64,000 nt of DNA. It comes from Nocardia yamanashiensis NBRC 100130 (lineage in GTDB: Bacteria > Actinomycetota > Actinomycetes > Mycobacteriales > Mycobacteriaceae). The stretch is from the NCBI RefSeq assembly GCF_001613325.1, contig NZ_BDCD01000022.1, forward strand, positions 62,001 to 126,000, given 5' to 3'. Positions 18,387-26,800 of the stretch are shown piece after piece. The notes below the pieces were generated by a model, which did not search any database, was not told where the DNA came from, and was given only the letters and a program-made list of their open reading frames with translations. The first letter of the stretch is position 1. Each line of letters begins with the position of its first letter. Both the position numbers and the translations under genes were made by a program.

Positions 18387-19346
18387 ATGCTGGAAAAGGA
18401 TGCGCCACAGGGCGATCCGCGGCCCGGTCAAGAACGCTGGGTGGCGCCGCCCGACGAGGTGGAGGTGGTCACCACCGACAAGGTCGAGGTGCACGGCGCC
18501 CCGGCCGGCTTCTGGGGGTCGGCGTGGCGGCAGCTGCGGCGCAAACCGCTCTTCCTGGTGGCGGTGGCGATCATCGCGCTGGTGGTACTGGTCGCGGCGT
18601 TCCCGGGCCTGTTCACCGGACAGGATCCGCGGTACTGCGTGGTCGACTACAGCCTGGTCGGGCCCAACCGGGACCACTGGTTCGGCTACGACCTGCAAGG
18701 GTGCGATATCTACGCGCGCACCATCTATGGGGCGCGGGCGTCGGTGCTCACCGGCATCGGGGCGACACTGCTGTTCCTGCTGGTCGGCGGGACGCTCGGG
18801 GCGCTGGCGGGATTCTATGGGGGACCGCTGGATTCGGTGATCTCGCGGATCGCCGAAATCGTGTTCGCGATCCCGCTCATGCTGGCCGCCATCGTGCTCA
18901 TGCAGCTGGCCGGGCATCGCACCATCTGGGTGGTGATCGCGATTCTGGCCGCCTTCACCTGGCCGCAGGTGGCGCGTATCGCCCGCGGTTCGGTGCTCTC
19001 GGTCAAGGGCAGCGACTATGTGCTGGCCGCACAAGCCCTGGGCGTCAGCAGGTTTCGCATTCTGCTGCGGCACATCCTTCCCAATGCGCTCGGTCCGGTG
19101 ATCGTGGTGACCACCATCTGGCTGGGCGTCTTCATCGTCACCGAGGCCACCCTGTCGTTCCTCGGCGTCGGCCTGCCGCCCACCGAAGTGTCCTGGGGCG
19201 CGGATATCGCTGCCGGGCAACGGCAGTTGCGGGCCGGCTCGCTCATCCTGTTCTATCCGGCGACCGCGCTGGCGCTGACCGTGCTCGGCTTCATCATGCT
19301 CGGCGATGCGCTGCGCGACGCCCTCGATCCGAAGGAGCGGCGATGA
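18387..19346 (+). CDS. dppC: Peptide ABC transporter permease (DppC-like)
   Basis: This 319-aa second permease has an N-terminal cytoplasmic tail with WRQLRRKPLFLVA, then six helices. The EAA loop is DYVLAAQALGVSRFRI. ATG 18387 has CGGGAG 6 nt upstream; an in-frame ATG at 18366, inside the dppB end, gives 7 extra residues. The stop overlaps the ATPase start (ATGA). Confidence 0.92.
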   Translation: MLEKDAPQGDPRPGQERWVAPPDEVEVVTTDKVEVHGAPAGFWGSAWRQLRRKPLFLVAVAIIALVVLVAAFPGLFTGQDPRYCVVDYSLVGPNRDHWFGYDLQGCDIYARTIYGARASVLTGIGATLLFLLVGGTLGALAGFYGGPLDSVISRIAEIVFAIPLMLAAIVLMQLAGHRTIWVVIAILAAFTWPQVARIARGSVLSVKGSDYVLAAQALGVSRFRILLRHILPNALGPVIVVTTIWLGVFIVTEATLSFLGVGLPPTEVSWGADIAAGQRQLRAGSLILFYPATALALTVLGFIMLGDALRDALDPKERR

Positions 19347-21016
19347 CTGCGCCACTGCTCGAAATCCGGGATCTGCGGGTGTCTTTCGGATCCGGGGAAC
19401 GGCGGGTCGAAGCCGTGCGCGGCGTCGATCTGACGGTGTATCCGGGGCAGACCGTGGCCATCGTGGGGGAGTCGGGGTCCGGGAAGTCCACCACCGCGCA
19501 CGCGGTGATCGGGCTGCTGCCCGGCACCGGACGGGTGGAGTCCGGGCAAATTCTCTTCGACGGCAAGGATCTCGCCGCCGCGTCGGCCGCCGAACTGGTG
19601 GCGGTGCGCGGCAACGGCATCGGGTTCGTGCCGCAGGATCCGATGTCCAATCTGGACCCGGTGTGGAAGGTCGGCTTCCAGATCGCGGAAACCCTGGCCG
19701 CCAATGGCATTGCGCGCGGCCGGGCCGCTCGGCAGCGTGCCGTCGAACTGCTGGCCGAAGCCGGGATCGCCGACGCGGAACAGCGGGTGAACCAGTATCC
19801 GCACGAATACTCAGGCGGTATGCGGCAGCGCGCGCTGATCGCCATCGGCTTGTCGGCGCGGCCGAAACTACTGATTGCCGACGAACCCACCTCCGCGCTC
19901 GATGTCACCGTCCAACGGCAGATCCTCGACCATATCGACGGGCTGACGAAGGAACTCGGCACCGCGGTTCTGCTGATCACCCACGATCTGGGGCTGGCGG
20001 CCGAACGGGCCGAACATCTGGTCGTCATGTATCGCGGGCGGGTGGTGGAATCCGGTCCGGCACTGGCGATCCTGCGCGATCCGCAACACGAGTACACCCG
20101 CCGGCTGGTCGACTCCGCCCCCTCCATCGCCTCGCAGCGGCTCTCGGCCGTCCGCACCCGCGCAAAGATCCGGGAACTCGCCGAAGACGTCGCCGCCGCG
20201 GAAACCGAAGGCGCGCAACCCGATGACATCCTCGTCGCCGACGCGCTCACCAAGCGCTACCGCATTCGCGGCTCGGTGCCCTGGAAGCACACCGAACTCG
20301 TTGCCGCCGACCAGGTTTCCTTCCGCCTGCGCCGGGGGACCACCACCGCGCTGGTCGGTGAATCGGGTTCCGGCAAGACCACCGTGGCCCAAATGGTACT
20401 CGGCCTGGTGCCGCCCACCTCGGGTGCGGTCACTTTCGACGGTCGCGATGTCGCTGAGATGGCCAAACGGGCGCCGCTGGCCTTCAGGCGCCGCGTCCAG
20501 CCCATCTTCCAGAACCCGTACGGCTCACTGGATCCGTCCTACTCGATCCATCGCACCATCGTGGAACCGTTGCGCACGCACGGCATCGGCACCCGCGCCG
20601 AACGTGATGCCCGCGTGCGCGAACTCCTGGAACTCGTCGCCCTCCCCACCTCCGTCGCCGACCGCTACCCCGGCGAACTGTCCGGCGGTCAGCGCCAGCG
20701 CGTGGCCATCGCCCGCGCGCTCGCCCTGGAACCCGACCTCGTGGTCTGCGACGAAGCCGTCTCCGCCCTCGACGTCCTCGTCCAAGCCCAGATCCTGCAA
20801 CTCCTCAACGAGCTCCAAGCCGAACTCGGCCTCTCCTACCTCTTCATCACCCACGACCTCGCGGTAGTCCGTCAGATCGCCGACAACGTGGTCGTCATGC
20901 AGCAGGGCCACGTGGTCGAGGCCGCCACCACCACCGAGGTCTTCGACAACCCGCAATCCGACTACACCCGCCGCCTCCTGGACGCCATCCCCGGCCGCGA
21001 CCTGCTGGTGAGCTGA
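19343..21016 (+). CDS. dppD: Dipeptide ABC transporter, fused double ATPase (DppD-like)
   Basis: This 557-aa protein fuses two complete ABC ATPase domains, the usual arrangement for mycolate actinobacteria (separate DppD and DppF elsewhere). Domain 1 has GESGSGKST near residue 38, YSGGMRQR and LLIADEPTSALD. Domain 2 has GESGSGKTT near residue 337, LSGGQRQR and VVCDEAVSALD. Note Ala where the second Walker B usually has Pro (DEAVSALD instead of DEPVSALD). ATG 19343 follows GAAGGAG and overlaps the dppC stop by 4 bp. Confidence 0.94.
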   Translation: MTAPLLEIRDLRVSFGSGERRVEAVRGVDLTVYPGQTVAIVGESGSGKSTTAHAVIGLLPGTGRVESGQILFDGKDLAAASAAELVAVRGNGIGFVPQDPMSNLDPVWKVGFQIAETLAANGIARGRAARQRAVELLAEAGIADAEQRVNQYPHEYSGGMRQRALIAIGLSARPKLLIADEPTSALDVTVQRQILDHIDGLTKELGTAVLLITHDLGLAAERAEHLVVMYRGRVVESGPALAILRDPQHEYTRRLVDSAPSIASQRLSAVRTRAKIRELAEDVAAAETEGAQPDDILVADALTKRYRIRGSVPWKHTELVAADQVSFRLRRGTTTALVGESGSGKTTVAQMVLGLVPPTSGAVTFDGRDVAEMAKRAPLAFRRRVQPIFQNPYGSLDPSYSIHRTIVEPLRTHGIGTRAERDARVRELLELVALPTSVADRYPGELSGGQRQRVAIARALALEPDLVVCDEAVSALDVLVQAQILQLLNELQAELGLSYLFITHDLAVVRQIADNVVVMQQGHVVEAATTTEVFDNPQSDYTRRLLDAIPGRDLLVS

Positions 21017-21179
21017 CACCCCATCGGCTCCGCACCGAAAAGTGACAACTGATCTCGCGCCGCTCGGGGTAACTCCCCGGGTACGCCCAAAATAGTTTCG
21101 GCACCCGACCGCAGGCTCGCATGCGCCACTGCCCACGCCCCTCGAGCCGCGCGCTGAAATCACGGAGAGGCGGGACAGC

Positions 21180-21185
21180 TAGCCT
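21180..21185 (+). promoter_or_regulatory. -10 hexamer TAGCCT, leaderless start of the Fic-like gene
   Basis: TAGCCT ends 7 bp before GTG 21193. Confidence 0.5.
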
Positions 21186-21192
21186 CTGTGGG

Positions 21193-21939
21193 GTGACCGA
21201 TCCGCTCCAGCCCCTCGTCGATCTGCCCGGCGTCCGCGAAGCCGCCGACAAGGCCCGCGACGCCCTCGCCGAAGTGCATCGCCATCGGGCGAACCGGCGC
21301 GGCTGGCCCACCACTGCGGCGGAAGCGGCGGTCCGCGCGGCCCGCTCCTCGGCGGCCATCGAGGGCGGCACCATCGATCTCCCCGCCGACGGCAATGTCG
21401 AAGACCCGATCCTCGCCGGCGCCCTGCGCGTCGGCCAGGCTCTCGACGGCGAAGCCCTCACCAACCTGGTGGCCGTCTGGCAGCGCGCCCCGCTGCAGGC
21501 CCTGGCCCGCCTCCACCTGCTCGCCGCCGCCGACCTCGTCGAGGACAAGGACCTCCTGGGCCGCCCCCGCAATGTGCCCGGTGTGGCCGAACGCCTGGAC
21601 CTCCTCACCCAAACCATCACCACCACCAAGGCCCCCGCCCCGGTAATCGCGGCCGTCGTGCACGGAGAACTGCTCTCCCTCAAGCCTTTCGGCACCGCCG
21701 ACGGCATTGTCGCCCGCGCCGCGTCCCGCCTGGTAGCCGTCTCCACCGGCCTCGACCCCCACAGCCTCGGCGTCCCGGAAGTCTTCTACCTCCGCCGTCA
21801 CCAGCCCTACCTCGACGCCGCCGCCTCCTTCGGCATGGGCACCCCCGAAGGCGTAGGCGGCTGGGTCCTGTTCACCTGCGGGGCCCTCGAAGACGGCGCC
21901 CGAGAAGCGCGCTCCATCGCCGACTCCGCCGTCAACTGA
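21193..21939 (+). CDS. Fic-like protein with altered motif (Rv3662c-like)
   Basis: This 248-aa protein is all-helical and Ala-rich. Its best landmark is HGELLSLKPFGTADGIVAR near residue 158-176. It follows the Fic core pattern HPFxxGNGRxxR, but Lys replaces the catalytic His and Asp replaces the Asn. The N-terminal SSAAIEGGTIDLP resembles the inhibitory helix motif ((S/T)xxxE(G/N)) of self-regulated Fic proteins. AMP-transfer activity is therefore doubtful. Position after the dipeptide transporter matches Rv3662c. GTG 21193 appears leaderless; the frame is open further to 21121. The fold assignment is inference. Confidence 0.6.
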   Translation: MTDPLQPLVDLPGVREAADKARDALAEVHRHRANRRGWPTTAAEAAVRAARSSAAIEGGTIDLPADGNVEDPILAGALRVGQALDGEALTNLVAVWQRAPLQALARLHLLAAADLVEDKDLLGRPRNVPGVAERLDLLTQTITTTKAPAPVIAAVVHGELLSLKPFGTADGIVARAASRLVAVSTGLDPHSLGVPEVFYLRRHQPYLDAAASFGMGTPEGVGGWVLFTCGALEDGAREARSIADSAVN

Positions 21940-22013
21940 TCCGCATCGGTCAAGAACCCTTACGGCCCATCGGAATTCCGGCGGGCATCAATTCGCGTCG
22001 AAACGCGATTCGG

Positions 22014-22136
22014 GGTACGGGGCGGAGCCCCGAGAATCGTGAGCGGGTACGGGGCGGAGTCCTGAGAATCGTGAGCGGGTACGGGGCGGAGTCCTGAGAA
22101 TCGTGAGGGGGTTCGGGGGCGAAGCCCCTGAGAGTC
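22014..22136 (+). repeat. Tandem 32-bp repeat with hairpin units
   Basis: Two perfect 32-bp copies (22041-22072, 22073-22104) are flanked by diverged copies at 22014-22040 and 22105-22136. Units contain a GGGGCGGAGYCC-type hairpin. The last copy is exactly repeated in inverse orientation at 62976-63007. The whole gap 21940-22561 has no convincing gene. Confidence 0.8.
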
Positions 22137-22160
22137 CCGAGAGTTGGGTTTTCACATCAA

Positions 22161-22202
22161 AGCGGGCGGCGTTGTCGCGAAATTGCGACCTCACCGCCCG
22201 CT
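22161..22202 (+). other. Long stem-loop structure in the intergenic gap
   Basis: Outer stem AGCGGGCGG with CCGCCCGCT (22161-22169, 22194-22202) and inner stem GTCGC with GCGAC (22174-22178, 22185-22189). It lies between convergent genes and could be a terminator or a structured RNA. No T tract follows. Confidence 0.4.
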
Positions 22203-22561
22203 AGCACGGACTACCTGGTTACCAAGCGTGCTCATCGGGTTGTGTTCCGGCCTCGGCGAGCTCTCCGGAATCCGCTGGTTCATCCCCGCATCGTGCGAGG
22301 CCCTCGCCCTCGAAATCCCGGATAACGCAGGCCCACAACACTCGTGCCCTTGTCGCGGCGTGCTCCGCGTGGGTGCCTGGTGTCCGTGCTGGGAAGGGTG
22401 GGATGGGAGGTCGGACCTTCTCTTCCGGTCCGGTCTTGGCCTTCCGTCCTTCCGTGCCTCCATTGTTACCCCGTGACCGCCGTCACATCAAGAGCTGGGG
22501 AAACTTTCAAATATCCGGCGTGTCTCGCAATTTTGCGTATGGCGTTTCGCGCATTGGCGCA

Positions 22562-23362
22562 TTAACGCCGCCGGCGGAGCAATCGGTAGCTGAGCGCCCC
22601 CGCCGCGACCGCGCCCAACCCCACCGCCACGCTCGCCGCGACGGTCGTGGTGGTCGGCGCGGGCAGCCGAGCCCACAGCGATACCGGATTGGAGAAGGTG
22701 AGAATCGGCCACCCGTGCGCCTGCGCCTCGCGCCGCAGCCCGCGGTCCGGATTCACCGCGGTGGCATGCCCGACCGCGTTCAACATCGGCAGATCGGTCA
22801 CGGAATCGGAGTACGCATAACAGCGCGCCAGGTCGTAACCGTATTGCGCCGAAAGCCTTTTCATCGCTTCGACTTTGCCCTCGCCGTAGCAGTAGAACTC
22901 GACTTCGCCCGCGTACCTGTTGTTTTCGATCACCATGCGGGTGGCGGCGAAATGATCGGCGCCCAGCGCCGCCGCGATCGGCGCCACGACTTCCTCGCCC
23001 GAAGCCGACACGATGATCACGTCGTGGCCCCGAATCCGGTGGTCGGCAATGAGATCCGCCGCCTCGGCGTAAATCAGCGGATCGACGATGTCGTGCAGCG
23101 TCTCGGCGACGATCGAGCGCACTTGCCCCACGTCCCAGCCCGCGCACATCTTGGTGAGGTGCTCACGCATGCGCTCCATCTGGTCGTGGTCCGCGCCGGA
23201 GAGCAGAAACAGGAAGTGCGCGTAGCTGCTTTCCAGGACCGCACGCCTGCTGAGCAGGCCTTGGTCCAGGAAAGGCTTACTGAACACGAAGGCGCTCGAC
23301 CTGGCGATCACCGTTTTGTCGAGATCGAAGAAGGCGGCGACTCGTCCGCGCTCGGCTGTCAC
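22562..23362 (-). CDS. HAD-superfamily IB phosphatase with C-terminal membrane anchor (Rv3661-like)
   Basis: This 266-aa HAD hydrolase has the nucleophile and acid/base pair Asp13 and Asp15 in FFDLDKT. Motif II Ser lies in VIIVSASGEE, and motif III/IV in GEGKVEAMKRL and AYSDSVTDLPML. This is SerB-like IB subfamily architecture, so phosphoserine or a lipid phosphate are possible substrates. The C-terminus carries one hydrophobic helix (VAASVAVGLGAVAAGALSY) then RLLRRRR, an inner-membrane anchor. GTG 23362 has TATTCT 7 bp upstream (leaderless). The open frame to 23494 is rejected because the family starts close to the DLDKT motif. It diverges from ssd. Confidence 0.87.
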   Translation of the reverse strand: MTAERGRVAAFFDLDKTVIARSSAFVFSKPFLDQGLLSRRAVLESSYAHFLFLLSGADHDQMERMREHLTKMCAGWDVGQVRSIVAETLHDIVDPLIYAEAADLIADHRIRGHDVIIVSASGEEVVAPIAAALGADHFAATRMVIENNRYAGEVEFYCYGEGKVEAMKRLSAQYGYDLARCYAYSDSVTDLPMLNAVGHATAVNPDRGLRREAQAHGWPILTFSNPVSLWARLPAPTTTTVAASVAVGLGAVAAGALSYRLLRRRR

Positions 23363-23369
23363 GTGGTCC

Positions 23370-23375
23370 AGAATA
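23370..23375 (-). promoter_or_regulatory. -10 hexamer TATTCT, leaderless start of the HAD gene
   Basis: TATTCT on the minus strand ends 7 bp before GTG 23362. Confidence 0.5.
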
Positions 23376-23513
23376 TGTTTCGCGGATGACAGATGTGCGT
23401 CTCGGTAGCTTTTGCCCGAGTTAGCCAGGCGGAAGCCGAAGGGTGTCGGCGGGAAAAAGACTCGCCGGGCGGACTTGCAAACCTGGCGGGTCATGGGTGT
23501 AGTATTGCCGTTA

Positions 23514-23599
23514 CCTGGACATGGTCCAGGCGCGTTCAGCCCGACCCCCCGGGGCTGAACCCGACGGCCCCAGCCTCCTCCCCCCCCGGCTGGGGCCGT
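23514..23599 (+). other. Three consecutive perfect hairpins upstream of ssd
   Basis: Stems are 7 bp (23514-23520/23524-23530), 9 bp (23534-23542/23552-23560) and 12 bp (23564-23575/23588-23599). The third is followed by CCTCTATTTCC, terminator-like. No rightward gene precedes them, so they may form a structured leader or an attenuator for ssd. Confidence 0.6.
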
Positions 23600-23645
23600 C
23601 CTCTATTTCCGGACAGTTCGGTTGTTCCCATCGCCGAATTTCAAC

Positions 23646-23672
23646 TTGTCCACACCTCGCGTGTTATCCACA
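23646..23672 (+). promoter_or_regulatory. Tandem DnaA boxes upstream of ssd
   Basis: TTGTCCACA (23646-23654) and TTATCCACA (23664-23672) lie in the same orientation, 18 bp apart start to start and 53-71 bp before the ssd start. The first is the form common in mycobacterial oriC; the second is the E. coli consensus. Confidence 0.7.
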
Positions 23673-23724
23673 CTCGCCGATCGGCCGCTGTTATCGCTCG
23701 CCTTTCGGCGCGACGCTGACCTGC

Positions 23725-25107
23725 ATGGACAACCACCCCGCCGCCGGCGCTCCGGCTCTGGTCCTCCTCACCGCGATTCCGCTGCGCGAAGAGATCCGGC
23801 GCATTGCCGCCGCGGCCGACCAGCCCCTCGACGAACGCCCCGCCCTGCCGGGCCGCCACCCCTGGGCGGCCGCGCCGGTGATCATCCTCGACACCCTCTC
23901 CGCACGTAACTGCGTAGCCGCCGGACACCCCCGCCGACCCGGAATCATCCTGGTAACCGCCGAGGAACCGAGTTTGCTCGACTGGCAGACCGCCACCGCC
24001 GTCGGCGCCGAACAGGTGCTGCGCCTGCCCGCCGAATCGGACACCCTCATCACCGCCTTCACCACCAACTACCAGCGCTCTCACACGCGAGGCGCGGTAG
24101 TCGCCATAGCCGGGGCCTGCGGCGGCGCCGGCGCATCCACCCTCGCCGCCGCCGTCGCCCTCACGGCCGCCACCCACTACCGCGACCGCACTCTTCTCAT
24201 CGACGCCGCCCCTTACGGCGGCGGTCTCGACCTACTTCTCGGGATCGAACAAAACCCGGGCTTGCGCTGGCCCGACCTCGCTATCGAAAACGGCCGCATC
24301 TCCGCCGTCGCCCTCCACCAGGCGCTCCCCGCCATCTCGGGGGTGTCCGTACTTTCCTGCGGAAGAGGCGGGACGACAACAGGATTCGATGCAACTGCGT
24401 CAGCGTTCATGGCCGAGACCGTCCAGCCACCCTTGATTGCCTCCACGTCGAGCCACCCTCCCGTGGCAGTCGCAGGCCGGGATTGCTGCGGGACCGCCGG
24501 GAAACACGAAGTCCCACTTGGGAGATGCGCATCCCAGTCCGCGAATGAACAACCCTCCGTGAACCCGGCACTCTCCCCGACGGGCGTAGCCGCCGTAATC
24601 GAAGCAGGCCGCTCGGCAGGCGATCTCGTGGTCTGCGACCTCTCCACCGAACGCGCCCCACACGCCGACGTGATCCTGGAAGCCGCAGACCTCACCGTCC
24701 TGATCACCCCCGCCCGGCTCCGCGCGATAGTCGCCGCCGAATCCGTCCGCGACTACCTGCTCACCCGAAACCCCAACGCAGCCCTCATAGTTCGCGGCCC
24801 CGCCCCCGGCGGCCTGCGCGGCTCCGACATAGCGACCACCCTCGCTCTCCCCCTCCTGGCCGCCGTCCCACCCCAGCCCGGTCTCCCCGAGCGCCTCGAA
24901 CGCACCGGCCTCACCGTCAACCGCCGCGGCCCCCTCCGAACCGCTGCCGCCGCCATCCTCGAAGCCCTCCCACTCCCCGCCACACCTCGTCGCGCACCCG
25001 CCATGCGTCGCTCGACTCCGCGCCGCAGACCGCCCACGTCCACATGCACCCCCGCCCACCCCGGCCCCATTACATCCAACACCCCCATCGCGGAGGCACT
25101 CCGATGA
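23725..25107 (+). CDS. ssd: Septum-site-determining protein Ssd (MinD/CpaE-like, Rv3660c-like)
   Basis: This 460-aa MinD/CpaE-type protein heads the tad locus. It has an N-terminal receiver-like region (APVIILDTLSARN, PGIILVTAEEP) and a P-loop core GACGGAGAST near residue 131-140. Both lysines of the deviant Walker A are missing there (C and A instead), so ATP hydrolysis is uncertain. LLIDAAPYGGG and LVVCDLSTE follow. A polar stretch of about 70 residues (near 225-290) interrupts the core; I recall a shorter protein in M. tuberculosis. M. tuberculosis Ssd inhibits septation when overproduced; CpaE relatives position Flp pili. ATG 23725 is family-like; the frame is open to 23521. Stop and next ATG overlap. 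Confidence 0.82.
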   Translation: MDNHPAAGAPALVLLTAIPLREEIRRIAAAADQPLDERPALPGRHPWAAAPVIILDTLSARNCVAAGHPRRPGIILVTAEEPSLLDWQTATAVGAEQVLRLPAESDTLITAFTTNYQRSHTRGAVVAIAGACGGAGASTLAAAVALTAATHYRDRTLLIDAAPYGGGLDLLLGIEQNPGLRWPDLAIENGRISAVALHQALPAISGVSVLSCGRGGTTTGFDATASAFMAETVQPPLIASTSSHPPVAVAGRDCCGTAGKHEVPLGRCASQSANEQPSVNPALSPTGVAAVIEAGRSAGDLVVCDLSTERAPHADVILEAADLTVLITPARLRAIVAAESVRDYLLTRNPNAALIVRGPAPGGLRGSDIATTLALPLLAAVPPQPGLPERLERTGLTVNRRGPLRTAAAAILEALPLPATPRRAPAMRRSTPRRRPPTSTCTPAHPGPITSNTPIAEALR

Positions 25108-25616
25108 CCGTCTCACTCACTAAAAAGTCCGACCCGCAACGCAATTCGGCAAAGAAGCCGGGTGTACCGCCGCTCGCGGCGGGACCCGCATCCCGATCCG
25201 GCACCGGGACGGGGTCCCGCATCGATCTCACCGGTGAGTCCCGAACTGACATGGTGGCAATGGCACGAACCGCCACAGCGGCTGTTGCACGGACTCGCCA
25301 GGTGGCGCCGGCGCAGTCCGATATGCCCGCTGAGTCTCGAACCGACGCAGCCGCGGAATTGCCCAACGGTGTGGTGGGAGAGCCTCGCAACGCTGCGGTG
25401 GGAGAGCCCCGCAGTGATGCGGTGGCAGACCCGCGCAGCGGCGAGGCGGGTGAGTCGCGCAACGCTGCGGCGGCACACCCGCGCAGTGATGCGGTGGGAG
25501 AGTCGGGGGCCGACGCCATGGGCGAGTCGCAGGTGGGGGCTCCGGGCGAGGGCCGCGCCGGCTCCGCAGCGGGGTGCTTCGGTCCTAGGCGCGTGACCGC
25601 ACCTCGGCGCGCGTGA
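25104..25616 (+). CDS. Repetitive 170-aa protein between ssd and tadA
   Basis: I do not recognise this protein. ATG 25104 overlaps the ssd stop by 4 bp, and its TGA overlaps the tadA start, so it lies fully inside the coupled operon. After a basic start (LTKKSDPQRNSAKK) it is low-complexity. From about 25374 it consists of seven 24-bp units giving 8-residue repeats of the type VGEPRNAA, VGEPRSDA, AGESRNAA, VGESGADA. Earlier, weaker copies read GESRTDM and AESRTDA. It has no hydrophobic helix or signal peptide and is predicted disordered. It may be a real protein or an in-frame minisatellite that keeps translational coupling. Confidence 0.5.
   Translation: MTVSLTKKSDPQRNSAKKPGVPPLAAGPASRSGTGTGSRIDLTGESRTDMVAMARTATAAVARTRQVAPAQSDMPAESRTDAAAELPNGVVGEPRNAAVGEPRSDAVADPRSGEAGESRNAAAAHPRSDAVGESGADAMGESQVGAPGEGRAGSAAGCFGPRRVTAPRRA
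25374..25541 (+). repeat. 24-bp tandem repeats, seven copies
   Basis: Units start at 25374 and every 24 bp after it; the consensus begins GTGGGAGAGYCBCGCA. Copies differ at 15-40% of positions. The unit length keeps the reading frame. Confidence 0.75.
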
Positions 25617-26800
25617 TGAGTGCGCTGGTGAACGCCGAGCTCTTGGATCGCGTACGGGATCGGCTCGCGGAGGGCGCGGGTGAGGCGGATCCCGCGCGAG
25701 TCGCGGCGGCGCTTCGCGCCGAGGCCGGCGGCATGCTCGGCGATACGGATCTGCTGCGCGCCCTGCGGCTCTTGCAGACCGAGATGACCGGAGCCGGGGT
25801 GTTGGAGCCCCTCCTGCACGATCCGGAAGTCGCGGACGTGCTGGTCACCGCGCCCGATGCGGTCTGGGTGGATCGCGGGCGCGGGCTCCGGCGCACCACG
25901 GTGCGGTTTCCCGACGAAGCAGCCGTACGGCGGCTCGCCCAACGGCTCGCCCTCTCGGCGGGGCGGCGCCTCGATGACGCGCAACCATGGGTGGACGGAC
26001 GTTTGTCCGGAACCGAAGCGGCCCTGGGTAATTCGTTCGGCGTGCGATTGCACGCGGTGCTCTCACCCATAGCTCACGGCGGAACCTGCCTGTCCCTGCG
26101 CGTATTACGACCAGCCGCACAGGGTTTGGACGCGTTGGCTGCGTCTGGGGCGGTGCTTCCGGAAGCGAAAGCGCTGCTGGAGAACATCATCCGAGCCCGT
26201 CTCGCGTTCCTCGTCATCGGTGGAACGGGCGCGGGAAAGACCACGCTGCTGTCCGGACTTCTCGCCAAGGTGGATCCCGCCGAACGCATCATCTGCGTAG
26301 AGGACGCCGCCGAACTCGCCCCACCCCATCCCCACGTCGTCCGCCTGGTCGCCCGCCCCGCCAATGTCGAAGGCGCAGGCGAGGTTACGGTCCGCGACCT
26401 GGTCCGCCAAGCCCTCCGAATGCGCCCTGACCGCCTAGTAGTAGGCGAGGTTCGTGGCCCCGAAGTCGTCGACCTGCTGACCGCCCTCAACACCGGTCAC
26501 GACGGCGGCGCCGGCACGGTCCACGCCAACTCCCCACGCGAGGTCCCGGCCCGCCTCGAAGCCCTCGCAGCCCTGGGCGGTATGTCCCGCGCCGCCCTGC
26601 ACAGCCAATTGGCCGCCGCCATCCAAGTGGTGCTCCACGTCCACCGCGACCCCGACGGCACCCGCACCCTCCGCGAAATCGGCCTGGTCACCCCCACCGA
26701 AACCCAGGTCCGCATCACCCCCGCCTGGTCCGCCCGCGGCCAGCCCACCCCCGCCGCCCCAACCCTGCACCGCCTGATCGCCGAAAGGACCGACCGATGA
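25613..26800 (+). CDS. tadA: Tad/CpaF-type secretion ATPase
   Basis: This 395-aa type IV/II secretion ATPase powers Flp/Tad pilus assembly. The Walker A motif GGTGAGKTT lies near residues 203-211. The Asp box IICVEDAAELAP, Walker B RLVVGEVRGPE and the His box GHDGGAGTVHANSP follow. The N-terminal domain contains LLHDPEVADVLV, typical of CpaF. The start is GTG 25613 or ATG 25616; both overlap the preceding stop. Its own stop overlaps the ATG of the 79-aa ORF. It corresponds to Rv3659c. Confidence 0.93.
   Translation: MMSALVNAELLDRVRDRLAEGAGEADPARVAAALRAEAGGMLGDTDLLRALRLLQTEMTGAGVLEPLLHDPEVADVLVTAPDAVWVDRGRGLRRTTVRFPDEAAVRRLAQRLALSAGRRLDDAQPWVDGRLSGTEAALGNSFGVRLHAVLSPIAHGGTCLSLRVLRPAAQGLDALAASGAVLPEAKALLENIIRARLAFLVIGGTGAGKTTLLSGLLAKVDPAERIICVEDAAELAPPHPHVVRLVARPANVEGAGEVTVRDLVRQALRMRPDRLVVGEVRGPEVVDLLTALNTGHDGGAGTVHANSPREVPARLEALAALGGMSRAALHSQLAAAIQVVLHVHRDPDGTRTLREIGLVTPTETQVRITPAWSARGQPTPAAPTLHRLIAERTDR

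Noticed and set aside
22144..22476. 110-codon ORF in the gap before the HAD gene
   Set aside because: It starts inside a hairpin region, has no ribosome-binding site and no recognisable protein feature.
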